Positions 25,669 to 36,891 of a stretch of 45,019 nucleotides of DNA are shown piece by piece. Position 1 is the stretch's first letter. Each line of letters opens with the position of its first letter. This DNA comes from Pseudomonadota bacterium (GTDB lineage: Bacteria; Pseudomonadota; Gammaproteobacteria; Burkholderiales; Ferrovaceae). The stretch lies in NCBI GenBank assembly GCA_028873535.1, contig JAGWIJ010000011.1:1-45019 (forward strand), in the 5' to 3' direction. Below the pieces are notes generated by a model that was not told the DNA's origin, did not search any database, and was given only the letters and a program-made list of their open reading frames with translations. Made by a program: the position numbers and the translations under genes.

Positions 25669-27435
25669 ATGAAGGCGGGGCAGCTCGCCGAAACGCGTCG
25701 CCTGTACGCGCGCCTGCTGGCGCAGGTGTGGCCCTATCGCTGGCAGTTCGGCATCGCGCTGGTCGGCATGGTGCTGACCGCAGCCACCGAGCCGGCCTTG
25801 CCGGCCCTGCTCAAGCCGATGCTGGACCAGAGCTTCGTGCGCAAGGATCCGACCTGGAAGCTGCTGGTGCCGGTCGCGCTGGTGGCGCTGTTCCTGGTGC
25901 GTGGCGTGGCCAACTTCATCTCCAAGTTCGCCATGAACTGGGTCGGCAACAAGGTGGTCACCGACCTGCGCAACCGCATGTTCCAGCGCCTGCTGGTGCT
26001 GCCGGCCGGATTCTTCGACGACCATCCCAGCGGCCACACCATCTCGCGCATCACCTATGACGTGGCCCAGGTGATGACCGCCGCCACCAGCGTGGTCACC
26101 AATCTGGTGACCGACACCTTCGTGGTGATCGGCCTGCTGGGCTGGCTGGTGTGGCTGAACTGGAAGCTGACCAGCGTGACCATCCTGGCCGCACCGCTGA
26201 TCTGGCTGATCGTACGCACCTTCAACCGGCGCCTGCGTGCCGTCAGCCGTGAGGCACAGGCGGCGATGGGCGACCTGACCAGTCTGACCGGCGAGGCGAT
26301 CGCCTGCCACAAGGTCATCAAGGTGTATGGCGGCCAGGCCACGGAAGCGCGTCGCTTCGACGTCGCGGTCAACCGCCTGCGGCATTTCAACATGAAGCAT
26401 TCCACCGCCGCCGCCGCCAATGTGCCGCTGGTGCAGCTGGTTGCCGCGCTGGCGATCGCCGTGATCGTGTGGTTCGCGATCCAGCAGTCCTCGCGCGACG
26501 AGACCAGCGTGGGCGGCTTCGTGTCCTTCATCACCGCGATGATCATGCTGCTCGCACCGTTGAAGCGCCTGTCCGACCTCAGCGAGTCGCTGCAGCGCGG
26601 GCTGGCGGCCGCGGAAAGCGTGTTCGCGCTGATCGACACGCCGCCGGAACCCGACCAGGGCCGGCGCGACCCGGGCCGTGCCGAAGGTGCTTTGCGCTTC
26701 GAGGGCGTTGGTTTCCGCTATGCACGCGCCAATCGCGCGGCGGTCGAAGACTTCGACCTGGAGATCGCGCCCGGCCAGACGGTGGCGCTGGTCGGCAGTT
26801 CAGGCAGCGGCAAGACCACGGTGGCCAATCTGGTGCCGCGCTTCCTGCGGCCGGGCAGCGGCCGCATCCTGCTCGACGGCATCGACCTGGAGGACCTGCA
26901 ACTGCAGTCACTGCGCCGCAATGTGGCGCTGGTGAGCCAGGAAGTGCTGCTGTTCAACGACACCGTCGCCAACAATATCGCGTATGGCCCGCTGCACGAC
27001 AGTCCGCGCGAAGCGGTGATCGAAGCGGCACGCGCGGCGCATGCGCTGTCCTTCATCGAAGGTCTGCCGCAGGGCTTCGACACCCTGATCGGCGAGAACG
27101 GCGCGCGCCTGTCGGGCGGACAGCGCCAGCGCCTGGCGATCGCACGCGCAGTGCTGAAGAATGCACCGGTGCTGGTACTCGACGAAGCCACCTCGGCGCT
27201 CGATACCGAATCCGAGCGTCATGTGCAGGCAGCGCTGGACCGTCTGATGGCCAACCGCACCACGCTGGTGATCGCGCACCGCCTGTCGACGGTGGAGAAG
27301 GCCGACCGCATCGTGGTGCTCGAGCAGGGCCGCATCGTCGAATCGGGCGATCACCAGAGCCTGCTCGCGCGCCAGGGCGCCTACGCGCGTCTGGTGCAGA
27401 TGCAGAGCGCCGAAGGCCTGATCGGCGTCGCATGA
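25669..27435 (+). CDS. msbA: Lipid A export ATP-binding/permease MsbA
   Basis: MsbA is a homodimeric inner-membrane ABC exporter that flips lipid A-core to the periplasmic face. The 588-residue half-transporter has six N-terminal membrane helices (to about residue 320), then the nucleotide-binding domain: Walker A GSSGSGKTT (about 376-384), signature LSGGQRQR (about 481), Walker B VLVLDEAT (about 501-508) and the switch His in VIAHRLST. The genes around it (GT9 transferase, waaC, waaA) support a lipopolysaccharide role over a drug exporter. Its stop overlaps the next start (ATGA). Confidence 0.94.
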   Translation: MKAGQLAETRRLYARLLAQVWPYRWQFGIALVGMVLTAATEPALPALLKPMLDQSFVRKDPTWKLLVPVALVALFLVRGVANFISKFAMNWVGNKVVTDLRNRMFQRLLVLPAGFFDDHPSGHTISRITYDVAQVMTAATSVVTNLVTDTFVVIGLLGWLVWLNWKLTSVTILAAPLIWLIVRTFNRRLRAVSREAQAAMGDLTSLTGEAIACHKVIKVYGGQATEARRFDVAVNRLRHFNMKHSTAAAANVPLVQLVAALAIAVIVWFAIQQSSRDETSVGGFVSFITAMIMLLAPLKRLSDLSESLQRGLAAAESVFALIDTPPEPDQGRRDPGRAEGALRFEGVGFRYARANRAAVEDFDLEIAPGQTVALVGSSGSGKTTVANLVPRFLRPGSGRILLDGIDLEDLQLQSLRRNVALVSQEVLLFNDTVANNIAYGPLHDSPREAVIEAARAAHALSFIEGLPQGFDTLIGENGARLSGGQRQRLAIARAVLKNAPVLVLDEATSALDTESERHVQAALDRLMANRTTLVIAHRLSTVEKADRIVVLEQGRIVESGDHQSLLARQGAYARLVQMQSAEGLIGVA

Positions 27436-28493
27436 GCGCGCGACCGCGCCGGGTGCTGGTGGTCTGCACGCGCCGCATCGGCGACGTGCTGCTGACCACG
27501 CCACTGATCCGCAGCCTGCGGCTGGCCTGGCCGCAGGCGCGCCTGGAGGCACTGGTGCTGCCGGGCACCGAAGGCATCCTGCAGGGCAATCCCGATCTCG
27601 ACGCCGTCATGGTCACGCCGCGCGGCGGCTGGCGCGTGCGGCTGGCCTTCCTGCGCCGCCTGTTCCGCAGCTACGACCTGGCCTGTGCCGCCACCGGTTC
27701 GGACCGCGCGCGCCTGCTGGCGCGCTGGGCCGGTCGCCGCTGCATCGGCCTGTGGTCGCGCAACGATCCGGCCTGGGGACGCCAGCTGCTGCCCGGCACC
27801 TGGCTGGACTTCGACGAACTCGACGAGCACGCCATCGAGTCGCCGCTGCGCATCGCCGCGGCGCTTGGCATCGAGCCACGGCGCGAAGTGGTGCCGCCGG
27901 CGCCCAGGAGCTCGCCCGACCTGCCGGAATTGCGCCAGCCGTATGCGGTGATCCATCCCTGGCCCAAGTTCCGCTACAAGGCCTGGCCGCGCGAACGCTG
28001 GCTGGCGCTGGGCCGTGCGCTGCAGGACGACGGCCTGCAGGTGGTGGTGAGCGGCGGCCCGGATGCCCAGGAACGAGCCTTCTGCAGCGAACTGTGCAGC
28101 GCCCTGCCCGGCAGCGTCGACCTGGCCGGCCGGCTGGGCTTCGCCGAACTCGCCGAGGTGATCGCGCGTGCGCACGTCTACATCGGTCCCGACACGGTGA
28201 TGACCCATCTGGCAGCAGCGGTCGGTGCGCCGACAGTCGCGCTGTTCGGCCCCTCGAATCCGGTGCGCTGGGGCCCCTGGCCGGCCGGTCTGCAGGAAGC
28301 CGGCAGTCCGTGGCCGCGCCGCGGCAGCGGTCGCTCGGGCCGGGTGTGGCTGATGCAGGGGCCGGGCGACTGCGTACCCTGCCTGCTGGAAGGCTGCGAC
28401 CGCCATGTCGACAGCCGTAGCCGCTGCCTGGAAGAGCTTTCCGTCAGCCAGGTGGCGGCGGCGGTGGCGCAGGCCATGCTGCTGAAGGACTAG
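27432..28493 (+). CDS. Glycosyltransferase family 9, heptosyltransferase III-like
   Basis: GT9 enzymes add ADP-heptose to the growing lipopolysaccharide core at the inner face of the membrane. The 353-residue protein shows the family start RRVLVVCTRRIGDVLLTTPL, the HPWPKFRYKAWPRERW acceptor/donor region and the conserved GPDTVMTHLAAAVGAPTVALFG block. A Cys-rich segment, DCVPCLLEGCDRH, is typical of the WaaQ-like (heptosyltransferase III) branch. The ATG overlaps the msbA stop (ATGA). It converges on the glycosyltransferase gene, and the two stop codons share the sequence CTAG. Confidence 0.88.
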   Translation: MSARPRRVLVVCTRRIGDVLLTTPLIRSLRLAWPQARLEALVLPGTEGILQGNPDLDAVMVTPRGGWRVRLAFLRRLFRSYDLACAATGSDRARLLARWAGRRCIGLWSRNDPAWGRQLLPGTWLDFDELDEHAIESPLRIAAALGIEPRREVVPPAPRSSPDLPELRQPYAVIHPWPKFRYKAWPRERWLALGRALQDDGLQVVVSGGPDAQERAFCSELCSALPGSVDLAGRLGFAELAEVIARAHVYIGPDTVMTHLAAAVGAPTVALFGPSNPVRWGPWPAGLQEAGSPWPRRGSGRSGRVWLMQGPGDCVPCLLEGCDRHVDSRSRCLEELSVSQVAAAVAQAMLLKD

Positions 28494-29257
28494 GGCGTTC
28501 CGTCACGGCGCTGCTGCTGCAGCAGCCACAGCTTGGCGTAGCGGTACCAGGTGGCCTCGGCATTCGACACCGCCAGCATCAGCCCGTGCGCGCCGTCGAG
28601 GATGCTGCCGCGCAGCAGCCAGGTGCGGAAGAAGGCCCAGGCTGCATGCCCGGCCGCACCGGCGATGGTGGTGCGCCGGCCGCGCGCATACGCCTGGGCG
28701 GCGCCTTCGCTGGAGTAGCGGTCGATCTTGTCGAGCACTTCTTCCAGGCTGGCATAGGTGCGGTGTGCCAGGGCATGCTGCAACGTGCCCTGCGGCCCCG
28801 GCGGCGGGATCAGGCGCTCGTGCACCCGGTCGTCGCTGAAGCGTGCACCTTCGCGGCGGAACAGGCGCAGCACATGGTCGGGCCACCAGCCGCCATGGCG
28901 CAGCACCTTGCCGCAGTAGCTGGAGGCACGCGGCAGGCGCCAGGCCACATGTCCCTGCGGCTGCGCCAGCACGGCCTGGATCTCGTTGGCAAGTGCCGGC
29001 GAGACCGTCTCGTCGGCGTCGATCGACAGCACGTAGTCGCCCTGCGCCAGCGCCAGGGCGCGGTTCTTCTGCACGCCAAAGCCTTGCCAGTCGGTGGCGT
29101 GCCCGACGCGCGCACCGTGGGCACGCGCAATGGCAACGGTGTCGTCGCTGCTGCCGCCGTCCAGCACCACCACCTCGTCGGCAAAAGCCACGCTGGCCAG
29201 TGTGGCGCCGATGTCGGCGGCTTCGTCACGCGCGATGATGATCACCGACAGGCGCAT
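28490..29257 (-). CDS. waaE: Glycosyltransferase family 2, WaaE/KdtX-like
   Basis: This is a GT-A fold sugar transferase. The 255-residue protein has the N-terminal nucleotide-sugar fold MRLSVIIIARDEAADI, the loop VVLDGGSSDDT, the WQGFGVQKNRAL motif characteristic of WaaE (a core beta-1,4-glucosyltransferase) and the DXD-type SIDADE. The C-terminal half is amphipathic and may sit on the membrane. TGAGG precedes the ATG at 29257; a longer frame upstream lies in the epimerase gene. It starts ten bases after the epimerase stop, so the two are co-transcribed against the flanking LPS genes. The specific sugar added is inferred only. Confidence 0.87.
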   Translation of the reverse strand: MRLSVIIIARDEAADIGATLASVAFADEVVVLDGGSSDDTVAIARAHGARVGHATDWQGFGVQKNRALALAQGDYVLSIDADETVSPALANEIQAVLAQPQGHVAWRLPRASSYCGKVLRHGGWWPDHVLRLFRREGARFSDDRVHERLIPPPGPQGTLQHALAHRTYASLEEVLDKIDRYSSEGAAQAYARGRRTTIAGAAGHAAWAFFRTWLLRGSILDGAHGLMLAVSNAEATWYRYAKLWLLQQQRRDGTP

Positions 29258-29267
29258 GCGATCGGCC

Positions 29268-30275
29268 TCAGCTGCGGAAGTAGTCGCGGTACCAGCGCGC
29301 GAAGTGCGCGATGCCTTCGGCCAGCGGCGTCGCCGGCGCGAAGCCGACGGCGGCGGCCAGGTCGTCGACGTCGGCCGCCGTGGCCTCGACGTCGCCGGCC
29401 TGCATCGGCAGCAGTTCACGGATCGCCTTGCGGCCAAGACTGTCCTCGAGCGTGGCGATGAAGGTCTCGAGCGCCACCGGCGTATGGTTGCCGATATTGT
29501 AAAGGCGCCAGGGCGCGTCGCTGGTGGCGGGATCCGGACGCTCGCGCCGGAACGCCGGATCCGGCCGGGCCGGCTGTGCCGCAATGCGCACCACCGCCTC
29601 GACGACGTCGGCCACGTAGGTGAAGTCGCGCGCCATGCGTCCCTGATTGAAGACCTGGATCGGCTGGCCGGCCAGGATGGCACGCGCGAACAGACAGGGT
29701 GCCATGTCGGGACGTCCCCAGGGGCCGTAGACCGTGAAAAAGCGCAGCCCGGTGCAGGGCAGACCGAAGGTGTGCGCGTAGGCATGCGCCATCAGTTCGT
29801 TGGCACGTTTGGTGGCCGCGTAGAGGCTGACCGGGTGGTCGGCAGCATGGTGCTCGCTGAACGGCAGCTGGGTGTTGCTGCCGTAGACGCTGGAAGTGCT
29901 CGCGTAGACCAGGTGCGGCACCTGCGCCTGACGGCAGGCCTCGAGCACGCAGCCGAAGCCCTGCAGATTGCTGTGCAGGTAGGCCAGGGGATGGCTCAGC
30001 GAGTAGCGCACGCCGGCTTGCGCCGCCAGATGGATCACGGCATCGAAGGGCCCGTGCGCGAAGGCTTCGGTCAGCGTGCCGGCATCGGCGACATCGCCTT
30101 GCAGGAAGCGGAAGCCCGGAACCGCGGCGAGCCGCGCCAGGCGGTCGCGCTTGAGGCGCGGATCGTAGTAGTCGTTCAGGTTGTCGAGACCGATCACCCG
30201 ATCACCCTGCGCGAGCAGACGCTCACAGCTGTGCATGCCGATGAATCCGGCAGCACCGGTCACGAGAACACGCAT
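29268..30275 (-). CDS. NAD-dependent nucleotide-sugar epimerase (UDP-glucuronate 4-epimerase-like)
   Basis: This short-chain dehydrogenase-type epimerase inverts a hydroxyl of a UDP-sugar. The 335-residue protein has the NAD motif GAAGFIG (7-13), HLAAQAGVRYS, and the catalytic Ser/Tyr/Lys set (STSSVYG and YAATK). The patterns LDNLNDYYDPRLKRDRL and RFFTVYGPWGRPDMA are typical of UDP-glucuronate 4-epimerases, making UDP-galacturonate for surface polysaccharide. I chose the ATG at 30275; upstream in-frame sequence crosses the divergent waaC promoter. Two TATGCT elements (overlapping, TATGCTATGCT) lie about 30-40 bases upstream. Confidence 0.88.
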   Translation of the reverse strand: MRVLVTGAAGFIGMHSCERLLAQGDRVIGLDNLNDYYDPRLKRDRLARLAAVPGFRFLQGDVADAGTLTEAFAHGPFDAVIHLAAQAGVRYSLSHPLAYLHSNLQGFGCVLEACRQAQVPHLVYASTSSVYGSNTQLPFSEHHAADHPVSLYAATKRANELMAHAYAHTFGLPCTGLRFFTVYGPWGRPDMAPCLFARAILAGQPIQVFNQGRMARDFTYVADVVEAVVRIAAQPARPDPAFRRERPDPATSDAPWRLYNIGNHTPVALETFIATLEDSLGRKAIRELLPMQAGDVEATAADVDDLAAAVGFAPATPLAEGIAHFARWYRDYFRS

Positions 30276-30353
30276 CGATCGGCAGCCAGCGAAAAGTGGC
30301 GGCCAGCATAGCATACCGGTCCGCATGATCCCGCCGCGCCCGGGCGCTGCAGG

Positions 30354-30359
30354 TAGAAT
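30354..30359 (+). promoter_or_regulatory. -10 box six bases before the waaC ATG
   Basis: TAGAAT is followed by six bases and then ATG. No -35 is visible and no ribosome-binding site fits in between, so a leaderless message is possible. Confidence 0.4.
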
Positions 30360-30365
30360 GGCGGC

Positions 30366-31331
30366 ATGCCCTCGCTGCTGCTGGTCAAGACCTCGTCCCT
30401 GGGGGACGTCATCCACGCGCTTCCGGTGCTGAGCGACCTCGCACGCGCCCGGCCCGACTGGAAGGTGCATTGGGTGGTGGAAGAAGCCTTCGCCTGCCTG
30501 CCGGGCCTGCATCCCTTCACCCACAAGATCGTTCCGGTGGCGCTGCGGCGCTGGCGGCGCGCCCCCTGGCGTGCCGAGCACCGGCGCGAATGGGCGGCGC
30601 TGCGCGCGCGCCTGGATGCCTTGCAGCCGGATCGCGTGCTCGACCTGCAGGGCCTGTTGAAAAGCGCCCTGCTGTGCCGGCTGGCGGGCGGCGAGCACCA
30701 TGGCTACGACTGGCAGAGCGCACGCGAACCGCTGGCCAGCCTGTTCTACGACGTGCGCCACCGGGTGCCGCGCGAACAGCATGCCGTGGTGCGCAACCGC
30801 TGCCTGGCGGCGCTGGCCATGGACTGCGATGCCGGCGCACCGTGCGACTACGGCCTCCACGACAGCTGCGTCGCCGCGCGCGCCGCCGAACCCGGCGCAG
30901 CGCCCCTTGCGGTGCTGCTGCATGGCACCAGCCGGGACGACAAGCTATGGCCACCGACGCACTGGGTGCGACTGGGCCAGACGCTGGCGCAGCGCGGCCT
31001 GCAATGCCTGCTGCCGGCCGGCAATGCCGGCGAGGCGCAAAGGGCGGCCATTCTGGCGGAGCACATTCCCGGTGCACGCTGCCTGCCGCCGGGCCCGCTG
31101 GCAGCGCTGCTGCCGGTGCTGGCGGGCGCCCGCCTGGCGGTCGGCGTCGATACCGGACTGACCCATCTGGCCACCGCTTTCGGACTGCCCACGGTGGCGG
31201 TCTTCACGGCCACCGATCCGGCCGCCACCGGCGTGTTCGGCAGCGCGGCGGCGGTCAACCTGGGCGGCATCGGGCGCTGCCCCATGCCGGCCGAGGTGCT
31301 GGGCGAGCTGGAGCGCCTGGGTGCCTGCTGA
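30366..31331 (+). CDS. waaC: Lipopolysaccharide heptosyltransferase I
   Basis: WaaC adds the first L-glycero-D-manno-heptose to Kdo2-lipid A, using ADP-heptose. The 321-residue GT9 protein shows the WaaC start LLLVKTSSLGDVIHALPVL, then VHWVVEEAF, the LDLQGLLKSALL segment and the C-terminal GARLAVGVDTGLTHLATAFG. It overlaps waaA by 11 bases, so both inner-core enzymes are probably translated from one message. It is divergent from the epimerase gene across 90 bases. Confidence 0.94.
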   Translation: MPSLLLVKTSSLGDVIHALPVLSDLARARPDWKVHWVVEEAFACLPGLHPFTHKIVPVALRRWRRAPWRAEHRREWAALRARLDALQPDRVLDLQGLLKSALLCRLAGGEHHGYDWQSAREPLASLFYDVRHRVPREQHAVVRNRCLAALAMDCDAGAPCDYGLHDSCVAARAAEPGAAPLAVLLHGTSRDDKLWPPTHWVRLGQTLAQRGLQCLLPAGNAGEAQRAAILAEHIPGARCLPPGPLAALLPVLAGARLAVGVDTGLTHLATAFGLPTVAVFTATDPAATGVFGSAAAVNLGGIGRCPMPAEVLGELERLGAC

Positions 31332-32661
31332 ACCACGTCGCACGGTGTGGCGCGCGCCGGGAGCGGGTGCGCGCCTGCTGTATGGTACTGCGCTGCAGTT
31401 GCTGCTGCCGGTGCTGCTGGCACGCCAGTGGTGGCGGGGCCGGCAGCTGCCCGAATTCCGCGCCCACTGGCGCGAGCGCCTGGGCCGCTACGCGCAGCCG
31501 GCGCTGCCCGCCGTGTCCGCAGCGGCAGGTGCATCACCGCAGCGGATCTGGGTTCACGCGGTATCGCTGGGCGAGACCCAGGCCAGCCTGCCGCTGCTGC
31601 GTGCGCTGCAGGCGCGCTGGCCGCACGCCGAGCTGGTCCTCAGCCACATGACGCCGACCGGTCGTGCCGCCGGCGCCGGCTTCGGTCTGGCCGGCCTGCA
31701 TCAGGCCTACCTGCCCTACGATGCACCCGGCGCGATGGCGCGTTTCCTGGACCATTTCCGGCCGCAGCTCGGCCTGCTGATGGAAACCGAGGTATGGCCG
31801 GGACTGGTCGGCGCAGCGCAGGCGCGCGGCTGTCCGCTGGTGCTGGTGAATGCGCGCCTGTCGGCACGCAGCCTGCGCGGCTATCGGCGCCTGGGTGGAT
31901 TCGCGCGCGCCGTGTTCGCGGGCCTGGCCGCGTGTTGCGCGCAGACCGAGGCCGACGCGCAGCGCCTGCGTGAACTCGGTGCCGGGCCGGTGGCGGTATG
32001 CGGCAACCTCAAATTCGACATGGGCATGCCGGCCGGCGAGGATGCCCTGGCGGCGCAGTTCCGCGCCTGGTGGGGCGAGCGGCCGGTGTGGCTGGCAGCC
32101 AGCACGCGCGAAGGCGAGGAAGCGCTGCTGCTCGACGCCGTGGCGCGGCTCGACGCACGCAGCCTGCTGCTGCTGGTGCCACGCCATCCGCAGCGATTCG
32201 AGGACGTGGCGGCACTGGTGCAGGCACGCGGTCTGCCGCTGGCGCGCCGGTCGGCCAGCCAGGCCGTCGCGCCGCCATGCCGGGTGGTGCTGGGCGACAG
32301 CCTGGGTGAGCTGGGCGCCTACTATCGCAGTGCCGCGCTCGCTTTCGTGGGTGGCAGCCTGTTGCCGCTGGGTGGCCAGAACCTGCTCGAAGCCTGCGTG
32401 CGCGGCTGCCCGGTGCTGCTCGGTCCGCACACCTTCAATTTTGCCGACGCGGCGGCGCAGGCAGTCGACTGCGGTGCAGCCTTGCGCGTGGCGGACAGCG
32501 AAGGGCTGGCGCAGGCGGTGTCGGCCTTGCTGGCGGACGCGCCACGACGTGCGCGCATGGGCGAAGCGGGACGGGCCTTTGTGGCGCGCCACCGCGGTGC
32601 TACGGCGCGCAGTCTGGCCGTGATCGAAGCGGTGTGGGCGCGCAGCGCGCGCCCACTCTGA
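31321..32661 (+). CDS. waaA: 3-deoxy-D-manno-octulosonic acid transferase
   Basis: WaaA (KdtA) transfers Kdo from CMP-Kdo to the lipid A precursor at the inner face of the membrane. The 446-residue protein has an N-terminal hydrophobic anchor (LLYGTALQLLLPVLLARQW), the catalytic Glu85 in HAVSLGETQAS, METEVWPGL, the CMP-binding ASTREGEE and GGSLLPLGGQNLLEA. It begins with GTG at 31321 inside the waaC 3' end. Its stop abuts the stop of the convergent methyltransferase gene (TGATCA). Confidence 0.94.
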   Translation: MPAEPRRTVWRAPGAGARLLYGTALQLLLPVLLARQWWRGRQLPEFRAHWRERLGRYAQPALPAVSAAAGASPQRIWVHAVSLGETQASLPLLRALQARWPHAELVLSHMTPTGRAAGAGFGLAGLHQAYLPYDAPGAMARFLDHFRPQLGLLMETEVWPGLVGAAQARGCPLVLVNARLSARSLRGYRRLGGFARAVFAGLAACCAQTEADAQRLRELGAGPVAVCGNLKFDMGMPAGEDALAAQFRAWWGERPVWLAASTREGEEALLLDAVARLDARSLLLLVPRHPQRFEDVAALVQARGLPLARRSASQAVAPPCRVVLGDSLGELGAYYRSAALAFVGGSLLPLGGQNLLEACVRGCPVLLGPHTFNFADAAAQAVDCGAALRVADSEGLAQAVSALLADAPRRARMGEAGRAFVARHRGATARSLAVIEAVWARSARPL

Positions 32662-33315
32662 TCAGAAGCTGAAGCGCACCGGCTCGGCGGCGTTGCGCAG
32701 CGCCGGGATCACGGTCTCGAACAGAACCTTGCTGCTGAAGCCCTGCGCGGTGCGCGTCCACAGGCGCGCGCTCATCACCGGGGCATCGCCGACCACTGCC
32801 AGCAGGCGCCCGCCGGGGGCGAGGCGCTGCAGCAGCGCGGTCGGCTCGGCCGGCAGCGAACCCGACATCAGGATGGCGTTCCAAGGCCCACCTTCGATCC
32901 AGTCGCGCGCGCCGTCGCCTTGCACCACACGCACCTTGCGTCCGGGTGCCGCGGCAGCCACGCGCAGGGCGGCGCTGGCCGCGAGTTCGGGCACGATCTC
33001 GACGCTCAGCACCTCGGCAGCCAGGTGCGCCAGCAGCGCAGCGACATAGCCGCTGCCGGTGCCGATCTCAAGCACACGGTCGGTCGGTTCGATGGCCAGT
33101 TCCTGGACCATGCGCGCTTCCATGCGCGGCGGCAGCGTGCTGACGCCGTGGCCGAGCGGAATGGCCAGATCGGCGAAGGCCAGGTCGCGCGCGGCGGCCG
33201 GAACGAAATCCTCACGCCGCAGCTGGAACAGCAGATCGAGCACCTTGGGATCCAGCACGTCCCAGGGACGCACCTGTTGCTCGACCATGTTGAAGCGTGC
33301 CTGCTCGATGTTCAT
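32662..33315 (-). CDS. Protein-L-isoaspartate O-methyltransferase family (Pcm-like)
   Basis: The family methylates isoaspartyl residues in damaged proteins with S-adenosylmethionine. The 217-residue protein has [18 protein letters not shown] as the SAM-binding loop, the Pcm-like [25 protein letters not shown] and a C-terminal arm. This short subgroup (start [20 protein letters not shown]) is common in betaproteobacteria and may not repair isoaspartate, since the canonical substrate-binding residues are only partly kept. I chose the ATG at 33315; a TATAAT at 33361-33356 gives a leader of about 34 bases. Confidence 0.87.
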   Translation of the reverse strand: MNIEQARFNMVEQQVRPWDVLDPKVLDLLFQLRREDFVPAAARDLAFADLAIPLGHGVSTLPPRMEARMVQELAIEPTDRVLEIGTGSGYVAALLAHLAAEVLSVEIVPELAASAALRVAAAAPGRKVRVVQGDGARDWIEGGPWNAILMSGSLPAEPTALLQRLAPGGRLLAVVGDAPVMSARLWTRTAQGFSSKVLFETVIPALRNAAEPVRFSF

Positions 33316-33355
33316 GTCAACCTGCCAGTGCCGGGCGACCGTGCCGCGTGTGCGC

Positions 33356-33361
33356 ATTATA
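33356..33361 (-). promoter_or_regulatory. -10 box for the Pcm-like gene
   Basis: TATAAT on the minus strand lies 40 bases upstream of the ATG at 33315, with AGG near the start codon. No clear -35 is seen. Confidence 0.45.
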
Positions 33362-33476
33362 CCAAAGGCCGGCTGCCGGCCCGGCCGGGTTTTGTTGCGG
33401 CGCTTCGCGCTACACTGGCCGGCACCCGTGGCGCCCGGCGGCCGCGGACTCCGACAATACCGGCAAAGGATGCGCA

Positions 33477-34730
33477 ATGAAGTCAGGGGCGGGCAGGCTC
33501 TACCTGTGGGTGGTTCTGGGAATCGTCATCGGCGGCACCATCGGGGTGATGGACCCCAAAACCGGCGTGGCCTTGAAGCCGCTGGGCGATGCTTTCATCT
33601 CGCTGGTCAAGATGATGATCAGCCCGGTGATCTTCTGCACGGTGGTGCTGGGTATTGCCGGTGCCGGCGACATGAAAAAGGTCGGGCGCGTGGGCGGCAA
33701 GGCCCTGCTCTACTTCGAAGCGGTGTCCACGTTGGCCTTGCTGATCGGCCTGATGGTGATGAACACGCTGCAGCCCGGCAAGGGCTTCAACGCCGATCCG
33801 GCCCAGCTCGATGCCAAGGCGGTGGCCGACTACGCCAAGCAGGCCACCGAGCAGAACACGGTCGGCTTTCTGATGCACATCATTCCCAAGACCCTGGTCG
33901 ATGCGTTCACGGCCAATGGCGACCTGCTGCAGGTGCTGCTGGTGGCAGTGCTGTTCGGCTACGCGCTGGTGCGGCTGGGCGAGCGCGGGACGATCCTGCA
34001 CAAGTTCATCGAGGAAGCCTCGCATATCTTCTTCGGCATGATGAACGCCATCATGAAGGTGGCCCCGATCGGTGCCGGCGGTGCGATGGCCTTCACGCTG
34101 GGCAAGTTCGGCATCAAGGCGCTGCTGCCGCTGGCCAAGCTGATGGGCACCTTCTACCTGACCTGCGGCCTGTTCGTGCTGGTGGTGCTGGGCAGCATCG
34201 CTGCGCTGACCGGCTTTTCGATCCTGCGCTTCCTGGTCTACATCAAGGACGAACTGCTGACCGTGCTCGGCACCTCGTCCTCGGAGACCGGCCTGGTGCC
34301 GCTGATGGCCAAGCTGGAACGTCTGGGCTGCTCCAAGTCGGTGGTGGGTCTGGTGGTCCCGTCGGGCTACTCCTTCAACCTGGACGGCACCAACATCTAC
34401 ATGACCATGGCCGCGCTGTTCGTGGCGCAGGCGCTCAATGTCGACCTGTCGCTGCAGGAAGAACTGACCCTGCTGGCCGTGGCCATGCTGACGTCCAAAG
34501 GCGCGTCCGGCGTGACCGGCGCAGGCTTCATCACGCTGGCCGCAACGCTGGCGGTGGTGCCATCGGTGCCGGTGGCCGGCCTGGCGCTGATCCTCGGCAT
34601 CGACCGCTTCATGTCCGAAGCGCGCGCGATCACCAACTTCATCGGCAACGGCGTGGCCGCCATCGTGGTGTCGCGCTGGGAAGGCGAACTCGACCGCGAG
34701 CGGCTGAAGTCCGAACTCGGTAGCAGCTGA
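33477..34730 (+). CDS. dctA: C4-dicarboxylate/proton-sodium symporter, DctA-like
   Basis: DctA-type carriers of the DAACS family import succinate, fumarate, malate or aspartate with protons or sodium. The 417-residue protein has the first membrane segments ([16 protein letters not shown]), the re-entrant loop serine-rich motif [13 protein letters not shown], the cation/substrate helix [19 protein letters not shown] and the second hairpin [17 protein letters not shown] chose the ATG at 33477 after AAAGGA; a -10-like TACACT lies at 33411-33416. Glutamate (GltP-type) transport remains possible, but the motifs look more like DctA. Confidence 0.88.
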   Translation: MKSGAGRLYLWVVLGIVIGGTIGVMDPKTGVALKPLGDAFISLVKMMISPVIFCTVVLGIAGAGDMKKVGRVGGKALLYFEAVSTLALLIGLMVMNTLQPGKGFNADPAQLDAKAVADYAKQATEQNTVGFLMHIIPKTLVDAFTANGDLLQVLLVAVLFGYALVRLGERGTILHKFIEEASHIFFGMMNAIMKVAPIGAGGAMAFTLGKFGIKALLPLAKLMGTFYLTCGLFVLVVLGSIAALTGFSILRFLVYIKDELLTVLGTSSSETGLVPLMAKLERLGCSKSVVGLVVPSGYSFNLDGTNIYMTMAALFVAQALNVDLSLQEELTLLAVAMLTSKGASGVTGAGFITLAATLAVVPSVPVAGLALILGIDRFMSEARAITNFIGNGVAAIVVSRWEGELDRERLKSELGSS

Positions 34731-34807
34731 AACCCGTGCCTGGATGGCGCGACGCAACATCGACGGTGCTTGCCGGCGCTGCGTGATTGCAGTAGCGTCC
34801 TGGCATG

Positions 34808-36840
<2,033 letters not shown>

Positions 36841-36845
36841 AAAGA

Positions 36846-36871
36846 AACGGGCGGCCGAGGCCGCCCGTTTG
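36846..36871. terminator. Intrinsic terminator after thiC, bidirectional
   Basis: AAACGGGCGGC (36846-36856) pairs perfectly with GCCGCCCGTTT (36861-36871) around CGAG. The A and T ends make it usable on both strands, between thiC and the convergent phosphatase gene. Confidence 0.8.
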
Positions 36872-36891
36872 CCAGCGCCTTGCCTTGCCGA

